A program made the translations under genes and the position numbers. A stretch of DNA of 64,000 nt from Solanum dulcamara. Taxonomy: Eukaryota; Streptophyta; Magnoliopsida; Solanales; Solanaceae. The stretch spans positions 60,991,523 through 61,055,522 of the forward strand of contig NC_077237.1 in the NCBI RefSeq assembly GCF_947179165.1, given 5' to 3'. The notes beneath the pieces were generated by a model. It saw nothing but the letters and a program-made list of their open reading frames with translations. It searched no databases and was not told where the DNA came from. Positions 60,149-64,000 of this stretch are shown here, piece after piece (position 1 is the stretch's first letter; every line of letters starts with the position of its first letter).

Positions 60149-61370
60149 ATAAGGGATTCATTAGGCCGAGTGTCTTATCTTGGGGTGCTCTTGTCCTATT
60201 CGTACAAAAGAAATATGGTTCTCTTAGAATGTGTATTGACTACCGTCAGTTGAAAAAGATCACCATAAAGAATAAGTACCCTTTTCCCAGAATAGATGAC
60301 ATGTTTGACCAACTTCAAGGTGCCACTTATTTTTCTAAAATAGACTTCAGATCAGGCTATCATCAGTTGAAAGTGAGAGAAAGTGACATTTCAAAGCTAG
60401 CATTCATAACCCATTATGGTCATTACGAGTTTCTTGTTATGTCCTTTGGTTTGACTAACACTCCTGCAACATTCATGGACCTCATGAGTAGAGTGTTTAA
60501 GCAGTACCTAGACATTTTTGTTATCGTGTTCATTGATAACATTCTAATCTATTCTAGAAATGAGGAGGAGCATGCCAACCATCTTAAAATTGTTCTCCAA
60601 ACTCTCAAGGATAGGAAGGTGTATGTCAAATTTTCTAAGTGTGAGTTTTGACTTGCATCTGTAAAGTTCCTAGGACATATTGTTTCTGGTGAAGGTATCC
60701 AAGTTGATTTATAGAAAATAGAGGCACTAAAGAATTGGTCTAGACCCACACCCCCGATTGACATAAGAAGTTTCTTGAGTTTTATTGGTTACTATAGAAG
60801 GTTTGTAGAAGGGTTTTGATCAATATCATCCCCATTGACTTAGCTGACTTAGAAGAAGACAAAACTCTAATGGTTTGAAGCTTGTGAAAAGTTTTCAGGA
60901 ATTGACAATTAGATTGACTACTCCTCCAGTGTTGTCCCTACTCGAGGGAACATATGGTTTTGTTATTTACTATGATACGTATAAAGTTGGATTGGGTTGT
61001 ATGGTAATGCAAATAGGTAAAGTTATAGCCTATGGTTCAAAACAGCTTAAGATCCTTGAGAGAAATTATTCAACTTACGATCTCGAGTTGGCAGCGGTAG
61101 TATTTGCTTCGAAGATATGGTGTAACTATCTCTATGGCATGTATGTGGATGTGTTCACCGACCACATAAGTCTCTTATAGTTAGAAAGAGTTAAACCTGA
61201 GGTAGAGTTGATGGCTTAAGCTGCTCAAGGACTATGATATGAGTATTCTCTACTAGGAGCTTCGAAATCTCTATAATTTGAGCTTCAGAAAATGTTCAAG
61301 CCCCTAATGTTGTACGAGACCTTTTATGAACCGTACAAGATCATATAGTCTATAGAAGGAAAATGTAGAA
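60149..61370 (+). pseudogene. Reverse transcriptase-RNase H relic directly after the LTR
   Basis: RT starts right at the LTR end: [20 protein letters not shown], then [56 protein letters not shown] and [12 protein letters not shown], open to 60651 (about 168 residues). The catalytic pair is changed from DD to DN. Later frames give FLGHIVSGEGIQVD, then RNase H at 60875-61180: GFVIYYDTYKVGLGCMVMQI, YDLELAAVVFASKIW, VDVFTDHISL. A reading start at 60136 lies inside the LTR and is not meaningful. No gag or protease lies between LTR and RT. Homologous to 30522-31980. Confidence 0.85.
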
Positions 61371-61380
61371 AGGTAGTCAA

Positions 61381-62094
61381 GGAAAATTGGAAAATATTTT
61401 GGAAGAGGGTTATACAGACGGGTGTACGGCCCGTATAAAGTTATACGGGTGTACGGCCCCTATAAAGTTATACGGGCCATATAACCATCCATAGAAACAC
61501 TTCAAATGAAGTTGGTTAGGCTGGTCTTTAACGACGACGTATACGGCATGTCATCTTTTATACAACCTGTAGACTTCTTCCATATAAGACCACCCCAGGA
61601 GTCTTGGAGCTACTCATTTCCACGGACATCTATACGGTCTGTGGAAACTTGTACAGACTGTATAGGGAATCATTTTAGCTATTTTCCCAAGGGGTATTTT
61701 AGTCATTATCCACTCTTTTAATTCCTAACCCTGTCGTTTTGGACTTAGATAAGGGAATATATCTGATTTGCAGGTTTCCTAAACTCCCATTCACTCTCAT
61801 TCTCCCAAGTTAGGATTTCTTCTCTCTCATGTTTGCTCTCAAGCTTTTCTTCCAAGTTAAGAACAAAGTCAAAGTTCAGTCTCGATTGATAGATCTTGCT
61901 AGGGCTTTGATTATCAAGGTATGAGGGAATTCACCAATGGGTTTCCTTTCATCCATTGGATCCCAAAAGATCTCAACCAAAGTCATTTTCACTCAATTCA
62001 ATTAGGGTTTTATGTCAATTCTTCACGGGTCCTTTTTAATTGATTTCAATTAGTGTTATTCTATCTTATTATGCATGAATTTACTTTAATATAT
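61381..62094 (+). mobile_element. LTR-like fragment, plus strand
   Basis: It contains 'acgggtgtacggcccgtata' in two tandem 27-bp units (61418-61444, 61445-61471) and further 'tatacgg' words (61530-61665), then a pyrimidine-rich leader-like part and 'ttagggttttatgtcaattc', a combination I recall from Solanaceae Tekay LTRs. It could be the 5' part of an LTR related to 58737-60148. The frame at 61506-61721 is not a gene. It ends near 'atatggctagtatatg'. Confidence 0.5.
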
Positions 62095-62159
62095 GGCTAG
62101 TATATGTACCCGCGCGATGCGCGGAAACTATTTGCTCATAAAATTTTAATAATTTGTTA

Positions 62160-62415
62160 TTTTATTTACTTGCTATAACTTTCACTACCTTCTCTACTTT
62201 GATTACTCTATCTTATTTGGATTGCTTTCGATACTTGCTTTTCCATATCGCTTTGAACTTCTTATTCTTCTTTGACTTCTTTTTTGATTTTACTGTGCCG
62301 AGGGTCTTTCGGAAACAACCGTCCTACCTTGGTAGGAGTCAGGTCTGCGTACATTTTACCCTCCCAGACCCCACGTTGTGGGATTTCATTGGGTCGTTGT
62401 TGTTGTTGCTGTTTT
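62160..62415 (+). mobile_element. TS/SolS-like SINE, 3' part clear
   Basis: 62295-62415 reads 'gccgagggtctttcggaaac' ... 'aggtctgcgtacattttacc' ... 'ccagaccccacgttgtggga' and ends in TTG repeats, the 3' domain of Solanaceae TS/SolS SINEs, whose tail is (TTG)n rather than poly(A). The T-rich 62160-62294 resembles the middle part. I find no clear tRNA-like A and B boxes upstream, so the head is missing or too diverged. Such SINEs depend on LINE enzymes. The frames at 62154-62499 are artefacts. Confidence 0.78.
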
Positions 62416-63825
62416 ATTTACTTGATCACTTTAATTTTTTATTATTTGATCAATTGTAATATTTATCCACAATTGTCGATAAAAAGGTCATTAATATGAA
62501 AAATTATTTTCTCCTCCTTAAATTACTGTAAGATATTGTGTTATGTGCCTAAATTTTCTTTTTTGAAGAATTGATTGCATAAAGTATTCATGTATCCAGG
62601 ATATAATCACCAAGTAGCATATTGTCTTATCTTTCTATATATAACTTAAGCAAATTTTAAGATATAATTACTGAATCAATATATAAAAACAGTTTAACAC
62701 GGACATCATTAGTAAAATGCTCGTTCAATTATTCATAAAGGGAGAATTACTTATCAATCCAGAGAAAAGGTTTATCTAAATTATTGAATTAGAAAGGTAT
62801 GAGTACTTCTAGATTTCAAGCTTTTTTCCACAATTACGTTCATATCTCTCCCGAATAATATTAGTTATTTATTTAATGAAAAATGATCAAAATGTCATTA
62901 AACTATATGAAATGAACAAAAATATGCGCAGTTGATAGTTTGGTCAAAAATTGTTTTTACTTTCAATAACTATGGTCCAAAAATGCACTTGTTGTTACTT
63001 AAATGGGTCAAAAATGCTCTTGTTCCAACTAAATATATTTTTTTTTATTTTTAACCACAATCTTTTACTTATGGTGATTTTTTTCATTAAAAAATGTTTA
63101 TCCTACTTCAATTCGCAAAAAATACTAAGAAATAATAAAATCATTATCTAAATGAAATTAAAGATAGTGTTACTATGAGGGCATTCCGATAAAAATATTA
63201 CTTTTAAAAAATTATATTCTTATTTTTTTCTCTTAAAATCACTTTAATTTATAAATAAGTAAGAAATATTTTTTTTCTTATTAATCTTATTTTAACAATT
63301 AAAATAGAATAAATCCATGTAAGATTATTCATTGATTAGTCTTTCTTATATTGTCATGTGACTTTATACTAATATGTCATTTGACTCTTACGTATTACTC
63401 CTCTATAATATATTCCTATAGATAAATATTTCTTTTTACTGTTGAATTCTATTTATTTAAACAATAATTCCATTGCTCAAAATGGTTAAAAATTTTAAAT
63501 TTAGTTCTAAAATCTGAGTGTGAAAAGCTTAATCGTATTTTTAAATTAAATATTTTTTAGTGTTAATAGAAATTATTTTCTTGTTCAATATTATTTTGCT
63601 TTTGACTTTATCTGCTTGGTTATTTGTCTTATTTTATTTTTATATTATTGAAGATTAGTTAAATATATTTACACTACTTTTGAAGTAGAATAATTGACTC
63701 CAAACTAACCATCTAACTCTAGCAAAAATAGATATAATTCGTGAATGTCTTCTACATCAGCGTTTCTTCAATTGATACATTTTTTTTTAATTACTGTAAA
63801 TTTTTAAAATAATAAATTGTACGAT
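62416..63825. other. AT-rich DNA with a 'ggtcaaaaatgc' repeat
   Basis: No gene. 62880-63035 carries a stretch ('aaaatgtcattaaactatat', 'ggtcaaaaattg', 'ggtccaaaaatgcacttgtt', 'gggtcaaaaatgctcttgtt') like a common Solanaceae repeat of unknown mobility. The rest is poly-A/T-rich with no further structure I can name. Confidence 0.4.
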
Positions 63826-64000
63826 AATGGAAGGGCAGCCCGGTGCACTAAAGCTCTCTCTATGTGCAGGGTCCAGGAAAGGGCCCGACCACAAGGATCT
63901 ATTGTATGCAGCCTTACCTTGCATTTCTGTCAGAGGCTGTTTCCAAGGCTTGAACCCGTAACCTCCTGGTCACATGGTAGCAACTTTACCAGTTACTCCA
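63826..64000 (-). mobile_element. Au-type SINE, reaching the window edge
   Basis: On the minus strand: TGGAGTAACTGGTAAAGTTG (A-box region), CCTGGT..., GGTTACGGGTTCAAGCC (B-box region, GGTTCAAGCC), 'ggaaacagcctctgacagaa', 'aggctgcatacaatagatcc' and 'gtgcaccgggctgcccttcc'. This matches, in order, the Au SINE I recall from grasses and Solanaceae, a tRNA-derived SINE with an internal RNA polymerase III promoter. Only the first few bases of its head lie outside the window. The three-prime end is at about 63826. Confidence 0.88.

Noticed and set aside
60136..60150. Start of the RT frame at 60136
   Set aside because: The first residues come from the LTR end with a non-ATG start; the RT similarity begins only at 60150.
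63920..64000. A tRNA gene
   Set aside because: The A- and B-box-like words are the head of an Au-type SINE; the body matches that SINE and no tRNA fold is evident.

Overview
This 64 kb window is transposable-element DNA from a flowering plant, most likely a member of the Solanaceae. I find no intact host gene, no RNA gene, no CRISPR array and nothing prokaryotic or organellar. The family assignment rests on recall of diagnostic repeats: Tekay/Del-type chromovirus LTRs starting TGTTATACCCC or TGTAAGACCCC and ending GGGTCGTGACA, a very long Tat/Ogre-type LTR starting TGTTGACACCC, Athila-type gag and env-like ORFs, a TS/SolS-like SINE with a TTG tail, and an Au-type SINE at the right edge. The genus is not resolved.

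Layout. 1-3.1 kb: the end of a minus-strand chromovirus LTR plus its chromodomain remnant. 3.1-14.5 kb: an Athila-type element on the plus strand (gag, 3' region, 3' LTR), split by a solo LTR (4552-11592) that is itself split by a second solo LTR (5971-9605). 14.5-26.7 kb: a tandem Athila arrangement LTR-gag-LTR-gag-protease; the second LTR is split by a 5'-truncated L1-type LINE (18833-23502). 26.7-36.1 kb: a complete but dead minus-strand Tekay-type element with two 2.2 kb LTRs, primer-binding site (PBS), polypurine tract (PPT) and gag-PR-RT-RH-INT-chromodomain relics, inserted in the Athila internal region. 36.1-38.6 kb: the rest of that Athila, including its env-like ('putative plant transposon protein') region.

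39.2-58.7 kb: a Tekay-related element (called X here) on the minus strand. Its 3' LTR is broken by a chromovirus with long LTRs (40073-53142) that keeps PBS and PPT but has only 2.9 kb between its LTRs. The 5' LTR of that element is broken in turn by a 5.3 kb solo LTR of Tat/Ogre type (46544-51812, 5-bp target duplication TACAT). X's own pol is broken by another LTR fragment. 58.7-62.1 kb: plus-strand chromovirus LTR pieces around an RT-RNase H relic. 62.1-64 kb: a SINE, AT-rich DNA, and an Au-type SINE running off the window.

History. Target-site duplications and nesting give a partial order: solo LTR 5971-9605 is younger than 4552-11592, which is younger than the Athila around it; the Tat/Ogre solo LTR is younger than its chromovirus host, which is younger than X; the LINE and the Tekay element are younger than the Athila copies. 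The LINE has the best-preserved reading frame (one in-frame stop); every LTR-retrotransposon protein is multiply broken, so nothing here looks able to move by itself. Nothing I see amounts to a new biological system. The signals most worth checking are sequence patterns inside the elements: a leader next to the PBS shared by three chromoviruses, a palindrome beside the LTR TATA box with CACGTG clusters upstream, a 45-bp minisatellite differing in copy number between two LTRs of one element, and repeated splice-acceptor-like tracts in the LINE tail. Boundaries marked 'about' were set by eye from alignment of copies within the window.
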